64,000 nt of DNA, from NCBI GenBank assembly GCA_964017155.1, contig OZ024867.1, positions 16,254,262 through 16,318,261 on the forward strand. Direction: 5' to 3'. The position numbers and the translations under genes are program-made. Under the pieces are notes generated by a model. That model worked only from the letters and a program-made list of their open reading frames with translations. It had not been told where the DNA came from and ran no database searches. Source of the DNA: Oasisia sp. SBJ-2009 (Eukaryota; Annelida; Polychaeta; Sabellida; Siboglinidae). Numbering within the stretch: the stretch's first letter is position 1; each line of letters starts with the position of its first letter. Of this stretch, positions 11,201 to 20,362 are shown piece by piece.

Positions 11201-14200
11201 CTATTGGACCTGATTTAGTGAATAACATAATAATACCCACTAAAACATCTGTATATGATTACTTAATTTCTAGAAATAAGAAAAGTATGTTTCTTTCACC
11301 AATTGACGAATGTGAAGTCATATCTGTTGTAAACGGTTGTAAAAGCAACATATCCACTGACTGCGATGACATCGATTTTAGACTCATGTAAAGTGTAATT
11401 ACATCTATTGTAAAGCCAATAACACATATATTTAATTTATCTTTTCAAACTGGAATGTTTCCTGAAAAAATGAAAATCGTCAAGGTCATACTACTTTTTA
11501 AGTCGGGAATCAAAAATGTTTTCAATAATAATAGATCTATTTCCCTGCTCCCACAACTATCTAAAATCCTGGAAAAGCTATATAGCAACAGACTAAGCAC
11601 ATTTACAAAAACGTGCGACATATTGAATCCTTGTCAATATGGTTTCAGGGAAAAAATATCCACTACACATGCACTTGTAAAAGCAGTGTCTGAAATTACA
11701 AATTCCTTAAAATAAACGAAAACACTCTATTGGTGTATTCATTGACCTACAAAAGGCTTTTGATAGGGTAGACCACCAACTGTTATGTACGAAACTAGAA
11801 TGCTATGGTATTCGCGGAGTTGCTTACCAATGGATAAAGAGTTATTTATCAAACAGAACGCAATACGTTAGTTATGAAGGACATAAATCCGAACTTTTAC
11901 CAATACAGTGTGGTGTTCCTCAAGGTTCTATGTTAGGTCCGCTATTGTTTACAATATATGTTAACGATATGTGTAATGTGTCGAAGCTACTGACGTTTAT
12001 TTTATTCGCCGACGACACAAATAGTCATAGTGAATTACCAGATTTAGTAAATGAACTAAATACGGAGCTTGGTAAGATGTACAAGTGGTTTGTGTAAACA
12101 AACTGTCATTAAATATTGCTAGAACTAATTTTATATTATTTGGCAGATATACCCATCAACACGATGTTGCTATCATTATCAATGATGTTACTATACAGAG
12201 AGTTCAAGCCACTAAATTTCTTGGTGTCTTAATTGATCAATCGTTAAACTGGAAGAACCACATTAAAATGGTGAAATCCAATCTATCGAAAGTTGCATCT
12301 GTTATGTACCAAGTTAGCCATTGTATCGACCACTCTAAGCATGCGTACTCTATATTGTTCATTATTTTGCCTAACGTAATGTATTGAATGTTGTGAAATG
12401 TGGGGAAACACTTATGTGACAAACATACAATGTATTACATTAATACAGAAAAGAGTAATTAGACTGATCCACGGTGCCAATCGATGGGATCATACAAATA
12501 ACTTGTTCAATGAATATCGCATTCTTAAATTCAATGATATAGTTGAACTAAAGACAATTTTATTTATATTTGATGCCTATCATAATGTTTTACCATATGA
12601 TCTTCAGCAGTTATTCGTAAAATCTATTCCATTATATGCTGCACGTAGAACACATCAATTTATCAGAGAAAATGTCCGCATAAATATGAGAGCAATGTCC
12701 ATACCTGTACTCGGCGAAAAATTGTGGAATTCTCTCAACGAATTGCTTGTTAGCATAATGTCCAAACGTACATTTAAACGTCATTACATTAATATTCTCG
12801 TAGGCAAATATACCATGTAAACATACATGATTATAACGACAAATGTATATTGTTGTGTGCACGTATGTATTTGCTGTGTAACAGCATCATTATAATAAAA
12901 AACTAAGAATTGCCATTGATCATTTTTATGAAAAGTGTTCACAGGGGTAGACACATATAAGTGTTTCACTTAATGTCTAATCCTTTTCAAAACATATTTC
13001 TTAATTGTATTACATTCGTACCATGTGACCTATTATTTGTATTTGTATTGCTTGTTTTTTAATGTTATGTGTTTTGAAATAAATTGAATTGAATTGAGAT
13101 TCAGCGTCTAACTTATTCCGTGCTGCATTGTTCTCATTTCGGGCCGATTTTAAACGGGCATGGCTCATATGCTCTTTCATCGTCGCTTCTTTTTCCGATG
13201 GCGGCGGAAACTTCTGTAGCATGGCCGGGAAAGCTGGGATAGCTCGACCGTCGAAGTTTAAATCACAGTACTGAGCCAGCGTTTCAATTCCGATTCTCAA
13301 ATTTGTTGTCTGCCAAACAAACTCGGCTTTACTTTCCTCGTCAATGTTGTTATCTGGTTGCCGTGGCGATGAACGACCTTCAACGGGGCAATCAGGCTCA
13401 GTGATTGGCTGAACTCTCAGGACCATTTCGAAGTGATCCGATTAATTTCCAGGGCGGATTCTTTCGACAAACGGATCAACTGCAGGTGGCTCCATCTGTT
13501 GGGTAGGGGAATTTTCGCCAATGTTGAAAGACTTGATGTAGTTGATACAGCGTGCTAATATTCCATCATGCTTCACACTCGAACCATCCTCGTTTGATCC
13601 TGAATTTACACCTGATTTTGATACATTTTCGACACGGCTCTCGCTGTTTTCCGTCGATGTCACGTGACCTGTATGTGCTCCACCTGGTGGGACAAATGGT
13701 CGGTGTTGGTGAACTTTCCTTGACACAACGAGCTGTGTCCTTTGTTCAAGCAGGACACATTTCGCTGTGACGCTCAGTTGGCCTGAAACAATCAGTATTG
13801 AATACATAACATGGAACAATTTACCAACTGTAATTAAGACTTGTGACACTCTCGCCAACTTCAAACATCCACTGAAGACACACTTCTTTAAAAGAAGTCT
13901 TCAGTCGATGAATTATTATCACCCATGTCTGCATAGCCATTTGTATGTGACTTTTAGACACTATCAACCTATTCGCCCACTAAAAGTGCGGTCAACTACA
14001 ATAATCATAATCGGGACAGATACTGGCTTGGTACAACAACATCCATGTAAATTATCCCATTCCTAGGCAAACGTTTCGGTGACAGAAAATTGCACATTTT
14101 GGTTTATGAAGATGAAGAATGAGTTCTTCCTAGTGCGAGATCATTTACTTTCCCTGGAGTAGACATCAGGCAGAAAGAACCAATGCTTCTAATGAATTTC

Positions 14201-15106
14201 CGAAACAAAAGTACGCAGTGTGGGACAAACAGCCCACTTCCAACTGCATTCCCTTTTTATTGAGACAAGCTTTCATGGAAACGCTAGAAGTCTAGAACTC
14301 ACCGATCCGGACAAAGATGCACACTGATCCTTGGATCCAGATGGGGAAGATCTGTCCCGCTGTGACAACCCGCACTTGATCCAGAAGGTGGCTCTCTATT
14401 CTTGTCGCATTCAATTGCTGGACAGAAACGGGAAATAAACCAATTTGTAAAATTCCTGGATAATTAGCCTGCAATAATGACAATCTGGAATCAACTCCCT
14501 GTCACAATTAAATTGAAAAAAACTACGTGTCCAGTTATATTTCTACCGATCCAAAATGGGTTTCACCAAATGATGGTTGGACAGGTCTCTGCACAAACAT
14601 ACAACTGGACATGTGATAGATGGATATAAAATGAGCAAAAAAGGTCATTGTGACCGGCAACATTTTTTTTCTGCATAAAACCCTGGACTGGAGCTGTTAA
14701 TTGTTCCCATGCCATGTAAGAATTCAAGCACATCTAAAACTAGACACGTGTATTCATAATTATTCTAAAAAGATATTTTAATGCTTACCATAAAAGTCAA
14801 GATGGTACGATATTGCATAGGCAAGAGAAGCAGTGATAATGACAGTATATTGTACAATATCAGAACTCACCTTTAAACATTAAATATTAATAAAAAACAT
14901 GATATCTTAGCATATAAGGAGAACTTGAAATGAAGTAAAGACAAAAGGTACAGGTAAATCTTAACATAGCGCAATATCCAATCCTCACAACTGCTCAATG
15001 TGCTTTACACTATAAACTAAAGAATACAATACCAACCAACCAAAATTTCCCAGTCGTCCACCGACAGTGGGTCTAGAATGAGGCTCTCAGAAGAGGGCAC
15101 CAGTGA
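3378..15106 (-). CDS. PEX1: PEX1 (peroxisomal AAA ATPase), partial gene in several exons
   Basis: PEX1 with PEX6 forms the AAA ATPase that extracts the import receptor PEX5 from the peroxisomal membrane. Two consecutive exons (15041-15106 and 14303-14417) match the PEX1 N-terminal domain: the first ends in SVDDWEIL and the second carries ESHLLDQVRVV and GQIFPIWIQGSVCIFVRI. Both have canonical splice sites and compatible phases. A third exon (13782 leftward) continues the domain in the right phase. Two more exons (4057-4180, 3378-3523) resemble the middle region. Neither AAA cassette nor the first exon is visible, so the gene would extend off the left edge, and the start exon was not found in 15.1-23 kb. 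An in-frame stop at 13442 and missing middle segments leave open whether this copy is functional. It is interrupted by the LINE A/B nest. Confidence 0.7.
4057..4180 (-). CDS. PEX1: Probable PEX1 middle exon
   Basis: A 124-base exon with acceptor TTTTATTTCAG and donor CAG/GTATGA, 41 codons plus one base. It begins PDDVNDQLVEMSFRACLSRV and ends TVVKFLI. Its pattern (acidic helix, then a short hydrophobic strand with LPL/PLAL and a KFLI strand) resembles the PEX1 segment between the N-domain and the first AAA cassette. The similarity is weak, so the assignment leans on strand and position. Confidence 0.5.
4185..4734. other. Intron sequence left of LINE A
   Basis: AT-rich and without a recognisable element. 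A 44-base segment at about 4652-4697 on the minus strand has acceptor- and donor-like edges (TTTGTAG and GTATAC) but is too short to call as an exon. Confidence 0.4.
4939..5070 (+). pseudogene. LINE A ORF1, N-terminal fragment
   Basis: An ATG in good context opens MGKTRSTSHPDDSDVDVIVS and goes on to QQAQFENFLDVQQKAFQ. The last part corresponds to the N-terminal helix VKRLLQVQQDAFQ of the LINE D ORF1. A (CTT)n tract at 5073-5098 then replaces the expected sequence. LINE ORF1 proteins are RNA-binding chaperones; only the start of one survives here. Confidence 0.65.
5070..5283. repeat. (CTT)n, (TA)n and A30 tract at the LINE A/B junction
   Basis: (CTT)n at 5073-5098, TA-rich text at 5158-5187, and about 30 A at 5251-5280 lie between the ORF1 fragment of LINE A and the 3' end of LINE B. 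The homopolymer touches the LINE B 3' end (…ATATAACTAG on the minus strand), so it reads as poly(T) after the LINE B sense strand. Confidence 0.8.
5291..8707 (-). CDS. LINE B polyprotein: 2A-like, PHD finger, APE endonuclease, reverse transcriptase
   Basis: An uninterrupted 1138-residue frame. Residues 1-15 (MFYLSVVFLVIAFAE) look like a signal or membrane segment. DIELNPGP at 77-84 fits the 2A ribosome-skipping consensus. A PHD-type zinc finger follows at 91-141 (CGIC, CCDTC, WFHTQC, WNCLKC). The APE endonuclease (about 212-440) shows LRIINLNCQSL, TESWLS, GGDFNFPGWDW and ISDHD. The reverse transcriptase (about 600-900) shows NYRPISLTC, VIVMDFSKAFDKVSHTK, GVPQGSVLGP and the catalytic FADDT. 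All catalytic aspartates are present, so the protein could be active. It nicks target DNA and copies its own RNA at the nick. There is no separate ORF1; the PHD region may serve RNA or chromatin binding. Confidence 0.93.
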   Translation of the reverse strand: MFYLSVVFLVIAFAEIKNSTNNHCKTPRESLINRSVPEISLIKALSINLHHKPRTSRANPKTFPQYFMLYLLVLANDIELNPGPRAPKYPCGICQKAVTWKHKAICCDTCNTWFHTQCESIRDTIYDTMQNSNTSWNCLKCGMPNFSSTLFNYDDIEHSENIYQHISNSNDNSIQLPSTPAGLGPPLHTSSPSSQRKQHSYTHIPKTKNPLRIINLNCQSLKNKKAELLSLIDSTKPDIIIGTESWLSNSISGTEYFPDKFNVYRNDRNEDQRGGGVFVAVSSDLISEEEFELETDCEIIWIKICLAGCKLLHICAYYRPNVNDENSLEQFEISLNRVKQNQHIFIGGDFNFPGWDWHNELLKSNCQNVSLHEKFRNILDDFGLIQIIHKPTRGDNTLDLMITSNPTNINRTEVLPGISDHDCCYTELDINPMKQKQKPRKIPLFNKADWKNFRQQMREVNKTLQNCYEQNSANTLWCTFRDTIVKGAEMYIPSRMTKRRDGYPWITQTLKKLMRKRDRMYKNHKHTPKYKDLKRTIQQQLRSAYWNYVNEIVTSTDDGTQKPSYAKKLWTYMKHCRTDYTGVSPLRQNGVLHSNPTAKAEILNQQFQSVFTDDQSPQETNLYNSTLPEMPDIEITETGVLKLLQNLKPYKAQGPDNIHPRILKELAVEITPSLTLIFRKSYETEEVPKDWLKANVSPIFKHGQKYLASNYRPISLTCIASKLMEHILVSNIMKHAQSHNILYDLQHGFRSRVSCETQLIQFTNDLVTNMQSGAQTDVIVMDFSKAFDKVSHTKLIDKLHHYGIQGKTNSWVKAFLTDRSQRVLIEGEASSEVLVTSGVPQGSVLGPCLFLFYINDIPDNITSTVRLFADDTIMYIALKPKINRAALQEDLNTLDKWTNKWKMSFNLEKCHVIPVTRNKTITKTQYILHGQPLQTVSQAKYLGLTITSDLRWNAHINSISSKANRSLGFLRRNLKVSSIQIKTLAYFTFVRPILENSCTVWDPYTATQINKLEMIQRRAARYVLHRHHNTLSVTNMLQSLGWRSLADRRKDAKLCMLYKISNDLVGIPANKYIIPSNTVTRKQHSLSYVIPHSRCNYHLYSFFPNTIRLWNSLPQHIVNKNSVDSFKSNIQTLHYSTF
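8456..8479 (-). other. 2A-like translational recoding motif
   Basis: The codons for DIELNPGP match the D-x-E-x-N-P-G-P consensus at which ribosomes skip the final G-P bond. In this family 2A-like motifs near the N-terminus are known from several invertebrates. Skipping would release an 83-residue leader with a hydrophobic start from the PHD-EN-RT protein. Confidence 0.75.
9183..9644 (+). pseudogene. LINE A ORF1, C-terminal part
   Basis: Coding resumes with SFVEANNKRVDELV and VADLRMSLQYTQ, which matches ELRVSLQYTQ in the LINE D ORF1. After a deletion and frameshifts comes an L1-ORF1-like C-terminal domain: an IRIERAHQTG-like segment, an ARKEKTRGIFVNEDLS-like strand and RKQLLPKLREARSNGKIAYL. 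The protein would bind element RNA. It is not translatable as one frame. Confidence 0.7.
9969..10863 (+). pseudogene. LINE A endonuclease region
   Basis: APE-type endonuclease motifs are visible in order: SIIHVNAHSLNANF, FDIIAISETW, KKGGGVALYVNDR, VSCMYRTPG, then after a frameshift near 10365 ITKPSRITDITATLIYNIFT and LLITDISDHLSVFAIC. The N-terminal 60 codons before it (from 9774) show no domain. A segment holding the GDFN motif is missing at the frameshift. Confidence 0.85.
10875..12820 (+). pseudogene. LINE A reverse transcriptase region
   Basis: Broken frames carry RT motifs in the expected order: NRSISLLPQLSKILEKLYSN near 11535, QYGFREKISTTHAL near 11635, a VFIDLQKAFDRVDHQLL segment near 11730, GVPQGSMLGPLLF near 11912, ILFADDTN near 12002 and TKFLGVLIDQSLNWKNHI near 12215. 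The C-terminal region ends at 12820 with a NILVGKYTM tail. At least four frame breaks (near 11390, 11715, 12095 and 12385) make it non-functional. The conserved FADD is still readable. Confidence 0.9.
13098..13426 (-). pseudogene. Unidentified protein-like frame abutting the LINE A tail
   Basis: In the same frame as the PEX1-like exon but after its stop codon, an ATG at 13426 opens about 109 host-like codons, including EFVWQTTNLRIGIETLAQYC and FDGRAIPAFPAMLQKFPPP, then a charged, probably helical stretch. The frame runs straight into the (AATTG)n tail of LINE A, so it is truncated or interrupted there. I do not recognise the family and it does not look like the next part of PEX1. It may be a linker of a diverged PEX1, or a separate gene fragment. 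Confidence 0.45.
13442..13782 (-). CDS. PEX1: PEX1 exon, end of N-domain and acidic linker; ends at an in-frame stop
   Basis: The acceptor TTGTTTCAG opens the exon in phase 1, as the previous donor requires. The first residues GQLSVTAKCVLLEQRTQLVV continue the PEX1 N-domain (a LIPAASYGRLETDTKLLI-like strand). The rest is a low-complexity Ser/Asn/Glu linker with one helical stretch near ILARCINYIKSFN. The frame meets TAA at 13444-13442 and then stays open in the same frame to about 13100. I see no convincing donor before the stop; a GTGGAG after CCACCAG near 13680 is possible. Either the exon ends earlier than drawn or this copy carries a nonsense mutation. Confidence 0.6.
13782..14302. other. 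Intron between PEX1 exons
   Basis: No exon or known repeat is recognised between the 14303 donor and the 13782 acceptor. Confidence 0.5.
14303..14417 (-). CDS. PEX1: PEX1 exon, N-terminal domain (HLLDQVRVV)
   Basis: A 115-base exon with acceptor TTTCTGTCCAG and donor GTGAGT, entered in phase 0 and left in phase 1, giving 38 codons. It contains ESHLLDQVRVV, then GQIFPIWIQGS and VCIFVRI. These align with the vertebrate PEX1 stretch EQHLLDQIRIV...IFPVW...YIFIQI. It joins in frame to the 15041-15106 exon upstream and the 13782 exon downstream, which makes the gene call firm. Confidence 0.85.
14950..15012. mobile_element. SINE tail fragment
   Basis: TAGCGCAATATCCAATCCTC followed by a CTGCTCAATGTGCTTTACAC stretch is a diverged copy of the SINE tail seen complete at 46.5 kb. 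Confidence 0.55.
15041..15106 (-). CDS. PEX1: PEX1 exon, N-terminal domain (SVDDWEIL)
   Basis: A 66-base exon of 22 codons, phase 0 at both ends, translates to SLVPSSESLILDPLSVDDWEIL minus a residue or two at the edges. The acceptor is TTTTTACAG and the donor is GTTGGT. The DPLSVDDWEIL segment corresponds to the PLSADDWEIL stretch of vertebrate PEX1, which I recognise from the family. The match is to the double-psi-barrel-like N-domain that precedes the AAA cassettes. Confidence 0.8.
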
Positions 15107-15109
15107 CTG

Positions 15110-16460
15110 TAAAAATGACCTGGAGAAAATAGCATTTGCTAAATTATTACAATAGTAAAGTGTAGGGGTGATTTGTTTGATAACATCTAATCTACATTGA
15201 CCTTTTAGGGTCGGATGTTTGCTAATTGTAATGAAATATAAAATATATGACCATTTGTTATTTTGGGTATGTGTAGATTCATAACTAAGACAGTCAGGCA
15301 CTGAGGCACTCATGTAGTTGCTCTGATAATACACAATGTTATGCATATGTATCAAATAGACAAACAATTAATTGAACCATCAAAATTTAGCTTGCAATCA
15401 ATGTCTGAAAACCCTCTTGTATATCATAAGAAATATATTTTTTAATGTTGGGGTATTGAGAAGTATGCCATTTTTGTTGTAAAGGAAAGAGAAGATAGCA
15501 ACCCCATTGGTTGCGATCACATGGAATGACCCATTTACTACTACTAGGACAACAGCAGGTCAGGCCCTGACAACAGCAGAAAGTAAGTTCAATGACACTG
15601 ACAGGAAGCTTACTTTGAAATTGGTTTATTGTATCTAATCTTGTGTAGTGAAACTGCTGAGACATTCTCCAGTGGTGGTGTCCTTTAAACAACACTGGGG
15701 CACTAGAAGTAGATCTGGGATGTGATTCTGTATGATGAAGTGTCCCCTTGTTTATGACATATTTATGTTATACCACACACATAATACATATTGCACTGTC
15801 ACTGTTGATGTATCGACATCATATGATGACACGACTGGGGTTGCCATGGCAAACGAATCTGCTGCACATGGTTTTTGACTACCCGGGTAGTCTTGGTTGT
15901 GGAAGTACGATTCAAGCCTGCAAAATTGTAACATATCACAGTTGGTTATTGATAAAAAGATATACACAAGACAGAAGTCCAGTAAAACTTGGTCTTCAAC
16001 AAATAATATTAAACAGTGTCATCAGCATGGACCGTGTTAGCATTATGTGACCTGTACAATTGTAAAAGTCAAAGCAGAACCAGGACTTGTTGACAAGTGG
16101 CAAGACCAAAAGATAAAACAAGAAAACATTGCCTGTCCAGGGTGCGGGTTAACAGTTGTCAACATAAAACAGTGGGATACATGTTATGACATATCCTTTA
16201 CCGTATTAATTTAATGCTGCTCTCTAGTCTGCTAGTCTGTAAACTAATAAACTGATTCGGGCAGATTAATAAACCTGCCTAATAACTAGTCCAATTGTCT
16301 AGTAAAGGTCAATATATCATCCAACCCACCATACATCAATCAACCAAGTCTTTGTAGTCAGTGTCCATAACCCACCCACAGGCTAGAGGGTAGTAACTAA
16401 ATCCCATGCCATTAAAACTTTGATAAGTTGTTTGGATTGTTTACAAACCCTAATTGTAGT
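15110..16460. other. Gene-poor stretch upstream of the visible PEX1 exons
   Basis: I expected the first PEX1 exons here on the minus strand but could not identify them. No repeat family is recognised. Confidence 0.4.
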
Positions 16461-16467
16461 AAAGTAC

Positions 16468-16675
16468 TGAGAACGGTCAAAACGGCGACAAATCCAAAAC
16501 AGCGACAACCAAAACGGCGACAAATCCAAAACGGCGACACATCCAAAACAGCGACACGCCAAAACGGCGACAACGAAAACGGTGCATGTCGCCATTTTGG
16601 TCTGTCGCCGTTTTGGTTGTATCCAAAACGGAGACACGCCGAAACGGCGACAAATTCAAAACGGTGACACTGTCA
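16468..16675. repeat. Minisatellite of CCAAAACGGCGACA units, arm 1
   Basis: About a dozen units of 13-18 bases built on AAAACGGCGACA. Orientation flips once internally near 16590-16620 (CGCCATTTTGG, CGCCGTTTTGG), giving a small inverted block. The same unit occurs in opposite orientation at 18.7 kb. Confidence 0.9.
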
Positions 16676-16679
16676 AAAT

Positions 16680-18480
16680 TAAATTGGATTTCATAAGTTA
16701 GATTTTATAAGACGAACCATTCCATTAATATATGAATGTGGGGGGGGGTACGGGACAAGTATCCATGGGTTTTGGTTACAAGACTATGCGATTCACGCAT
16801 GTGTGACACGGTCACTAGTTATTATGTAGTATTTAGGATAACTGTGCATGTCACAGTGTATAAGGTATATTTAGTGTTAGATATAATGTACGTATTATTG
16901 ATGGTTAGTTGGAACATATTCTATAATTGTGGAGGAGCGTAGAGAATTTAGTGAATTTGTTTGTGCGTGGGATCACTTCCCCCTCCATCCTCTTGACCTC
17001 GTCACAAATAAATCCCGTAAACAGTTCCCGGAAGCATGACCCATTGGCAATACGCCCGTTCGGTCATCACGCTTCCGGAGAAGCCACCCCTTTTCACTGT
17101 CTCACCCTAGTATAGTCACATATAGGTAACAGGAACTAAACACCCACATACTGCCCACATACCAGACGTTTGGTTGGTATAAATAGAGGAACATTTTTGA
17201 GTTAGAATCATTCCTCCAAGCGTCACCATGAAAGAGAGTAGCTGCAGTAGCATAATGCGAGTCAGATGGTAATGAGTTTCTGCCAAGATTGCAGTACACT
17301 ATGGCGTGGGTAAGTTCCGAACTGTATTTTATACTTGATAAAGTATTACTGTTAATCTATAACTTGAACATCATGTATAATAGAAGATTATGTATAGTAG
17401 AATATTATGTATTCACATATGTAGGATGGTCTGCATGATTAGTTATAATTACATAGTGATTTTGATGACTATAGTTATCATCTGATAACTAGTAGTCTGG
17501 GCTGTGAACCAGAGTAAAGAGTGTCTTTAATGGATTATGAGGAAGATGGTAATATGTGATGACAGATACTGTTTATGTTATATAATTGTATTGATACCAC
17601 AACGTGTGTACAACCTTATTATGACTTTAATTTAAATAATAATCTAGGATGTTTAGAATGTAATAGCCGCCAGACGCTTGTATCAGTATTAAGCTACAAG
17701 CACATGTTGTTATCCTTGATTAATGACCTCCTGGTTCAGCAGAGGCAGAGACAGCTGGTAATGGGTGAGACACTGGCCCAGATTTGTAAACAAAGCTGAA
17801 CTATATACAGCTGTAGTACGATCAGTGACAACTGGGGACAACTGCACAGTATATTATGTTATCTGGTAGCCTTGTTCTTTAGGTAACATTTGGTTTTGTA
17901 TTTCTACAGACAGTGCCAATCCTGATCTACTCATGTAGTGGATAGTCGTCTTTATGACAGTCGTCTTTAGTAGAGACCTTTAAATAGTCGTCTTTATGGG
18001 TCTTTAGTAAGCCTATCAGTCGTCTGTTAAGTCGTTTAAGACTATACATGTGAAATTGACTGTATTAGTCATGCAATGGTAACTGGGATGTGGATTCGAT
18101 TGGTTTAAAGACAATCGTTGTTGCTATTGTGGATGAAGCGAGACTGAGAATTGCTTAGAGACATTTTGTATCTTTATTTTACCAGTTAAGCTGTAATAAA
18201 CGCATGTTTATACTTTAAACTTGCCTTACAGTGGTCTATATAGTTTACGTAGGCTCGGGCGCTGGCGCTAACGATAACGGCGATAACGCGCGCGTTCGCA
18301 GCCTACACATGCGCACCAGATAGCACTATAAAAGCGATAGCCGTAGCGAGTTCAACCCCATTCTATCAAAATGTAATGCTGAAGGAGTACTAGTTATCTT
18401 CGCTTCCTGATTTGTCGTTATATTGTTCGTATTTGTATTTAAGTAGTTTCGTTTAGTGGTTATATTATTAAATTATTACT
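16680..18480. other. 1.8 kb segment between inverted minisatellite arms
   Basis: Holds a TATA-like GTATAAATAGAGG at about 17178, a second ACTATAAAAGCG at about 18325 after a CpG-rich block (18250-18320), an AATAAA near 18195, and short AGTCGTCTTTATG repeats near 17945-18000. It has no open frame worth calling. It could be a non-autonomous mobile element, but no terminal target duplication was found. Confidence 0.4.
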
Positions 18481-18499
18481 TTCAAAAGAAATATAATTC

Positions 18500-18500
<1 letters not shown>

Positions 18501-18556
<56 letters not shown>
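18501..18556. repeat. (AT)n microsatellite
   Basis: An uninterrupted AT dinucleotide run next to minisatellite arm 2. Confidence 0.97.
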
Positions 18557-18560
<4 letters not shown>

Positions 18561-18657
18561 CATATATGGAATATTATGTATTTCCATGTATTTTTCACAA
18601 TGTTTGTACGCCCATATAATACGACAATTTAGAAATGGTGGTTGTAAACAAAATAGC

Positions 18658-18882
18658 ATTTTGGAGTTTTGGATACAAGTCAACATGGCGTTTTGGAAAT
18701 AAATCAAGTTGGATTGTCGCCGTTTTTACGTGTCGCCGTTTTGGATTAGTCGCCGTTTTGGAGTGTTGCCGTTTTGGTTTTGTCGACGTTTTGGCGTGTC
18801 GCCGTTTTGGTTGTCGCCGTTTTGGTTGTCGCCGTTTTGGTTGTCGCCGTTTTGGTTGTCGCCGTTTAGCCTTAGTCGCCGA
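18658..18882. repeat. Minisatellite of TGTCGCCGTTTTGG units, arm 2
   Basis: Units TGTCGCCGTTTTGG are the reverse complement of arm 1. The right part is a near-perfect 15-mer array (TTGTCGCCGTTTTGG, four or more copies). The outer unit holds a GATACAAGTCAACATGGCG spacer. Confidence 0.92.
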
Positions 18883-18889
18883 TTTGACC

Positions 18890-20355
18890 GGTACCTCCGA
18901 GATCACAACCATATATTATCGCCCACACACCTTTCCACAAGTTCAGCTTTGCTTCCGTAGTCTAGCATTTCTGCGTATTAGTTGAAAAATGTTCATCTCC
19001 CCAAAATCCTTGCTTGCCATGATTATGCAGAAAAAATGGGACGTATATGGTCATGGATCGGCTCTCCCTGGCGTCCCTGGTGGCGGGTTCGCTAGCGACC
19101 TGAAACTCGGGTTCAATTCGCCAGGTGGCTGCAGAATGTAAAATATCTCTTGACTCGATGCTCATGAAATCGTTCACGTACAATTAGCTGTTTCATTTGT
19201 TTTAGCACAACTACAACCATCGTATCGCATTGTATGGACAAATCTCTACAACACGGCTGCTATATAACGTCACGAAAGTTATGCAAAGTGTTTGGAAGAA
19301 ACCTGGAAAGTGTCGAAAGATTTGTGAATGGGCGATAAACGCAAGAAACAATGCAAGAAACAATGCTATGTCATACAATTATGACCGCATAGATTTACGT
19401 GTTGATGTAGCGTTTTGTAGGCTTTCTAAGACTACGTTGCTTAGTTTCGCAAGCTATTCCTATTTCAAGAGTGAACACCTTAGCTTTATAATAACATAAG
19501 AATATGTGGAATATGGGTTAATTAGCAAGAGGCGATTGTCGGTCATCTTCAACTTATGGCTGGTTACAATCGAATAGCAATTAACATTAGCACTGTCACT
19601 GACAATGACAGGTGTCAAGACAGAAGTCTTGATCGAATTCAGAACTATCATGGGGGTAAAAGTGAATTATGTCAGTGTGATAGTGGTCACATTTTGGTAT
19701 ATATCGTTGTTTTACTAGTGTCTGTCTAATGTGATTGCCAAAATCAGAGTAAATTAAATCTGATAAATGATTAGACTTTGTAGACTACTTTATTCTTTTG
19801 CAGACTTGAAGCTTGTGGTAAGAATTCCAACTTCAGACAGCGATGTAGAACACGACTTCAACGTGGTCGTTGATGTCACCTGATATGAAAATATACAGAG
19901 ACATCAACAGTGGTTCCAATCAACAATCCAATGGCAATGGTCAGTTACTCAATACACTATCATTAGTACTATTATCATCTTAGCCAGTGCATTATCATTA
20001 CTAGTCACTACATTGTCATTAATACCAATCCTGTCCGACTCACTATATCAGCATTATTAGTCACTAGGATATTATCATTAGTACTGTTCTCATCCTAGTC
20101 ACAACATTCTCATTACCAGTAAGTGGTCACTACATTATTATTCAGTAGTATCCCTGTCCTGATCACTACACTATTATTAGTACTATTCCTGTCTTAATCC
20201 CTTAGGTTATTCTAATTTTACAGGTCACCATAGACAGGCAGTGGTTACCTGGTTATTTTCAGTTGTAATGTATTATATATGTAATGTTATGTTCATGATT
20301 GAGCAGAACAAATTGACGTCTGTCTGTGGCCGTTGTAGTGTAGTTCCTGTGTGTG
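18890..20355. other. Unannotated stretch with one exon-like segment
   Basis: At about 19804 (plus) a TTCTTTTGCAG acceptor is followed by an open segment reading LKLVVRIPTSDSDVEHDFNV and ending at TGA near 19883. It could be a short terminal exon, but no partner exon was found. The 19990-20190 stretch has ATTATTAGTACTATT-like short repeats. Confidence 0.3.
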
Positions 20356-20362
20356 CCGCCAG

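Larger units (their letters stand above)
4735..13092 (+). mobile_element. LINE A: old APE-type LINE, split by LINE B
   Basis: A plus-strand non-LTR retrotransposon of the Jockey/CR1/L2 supergroup. Its 5' start (GAAAATATCGCCC...ACGCGGG) matches the start of LINE D at 52.38 kb. ORF1 begins at 4939, is cut by other sequence from about 5070, and resumes at about 9183. Endonuclease and reverse transcriptase frames follow from 9.97 to 12.82 kb. The element ends with AAATAAATTGAATTGAATTG at about 13092. It lies antisense between PEX1 exons. Several stops and frameshifts make it inactive. Confidence 0.85.

Noticed and set aside
17178..18335. Two TATA-box-like motifs as promoters of a gene or a solo LTR
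   Set aside because: No coding exon follows either, and no TG...CA termini with a target duplication were found.
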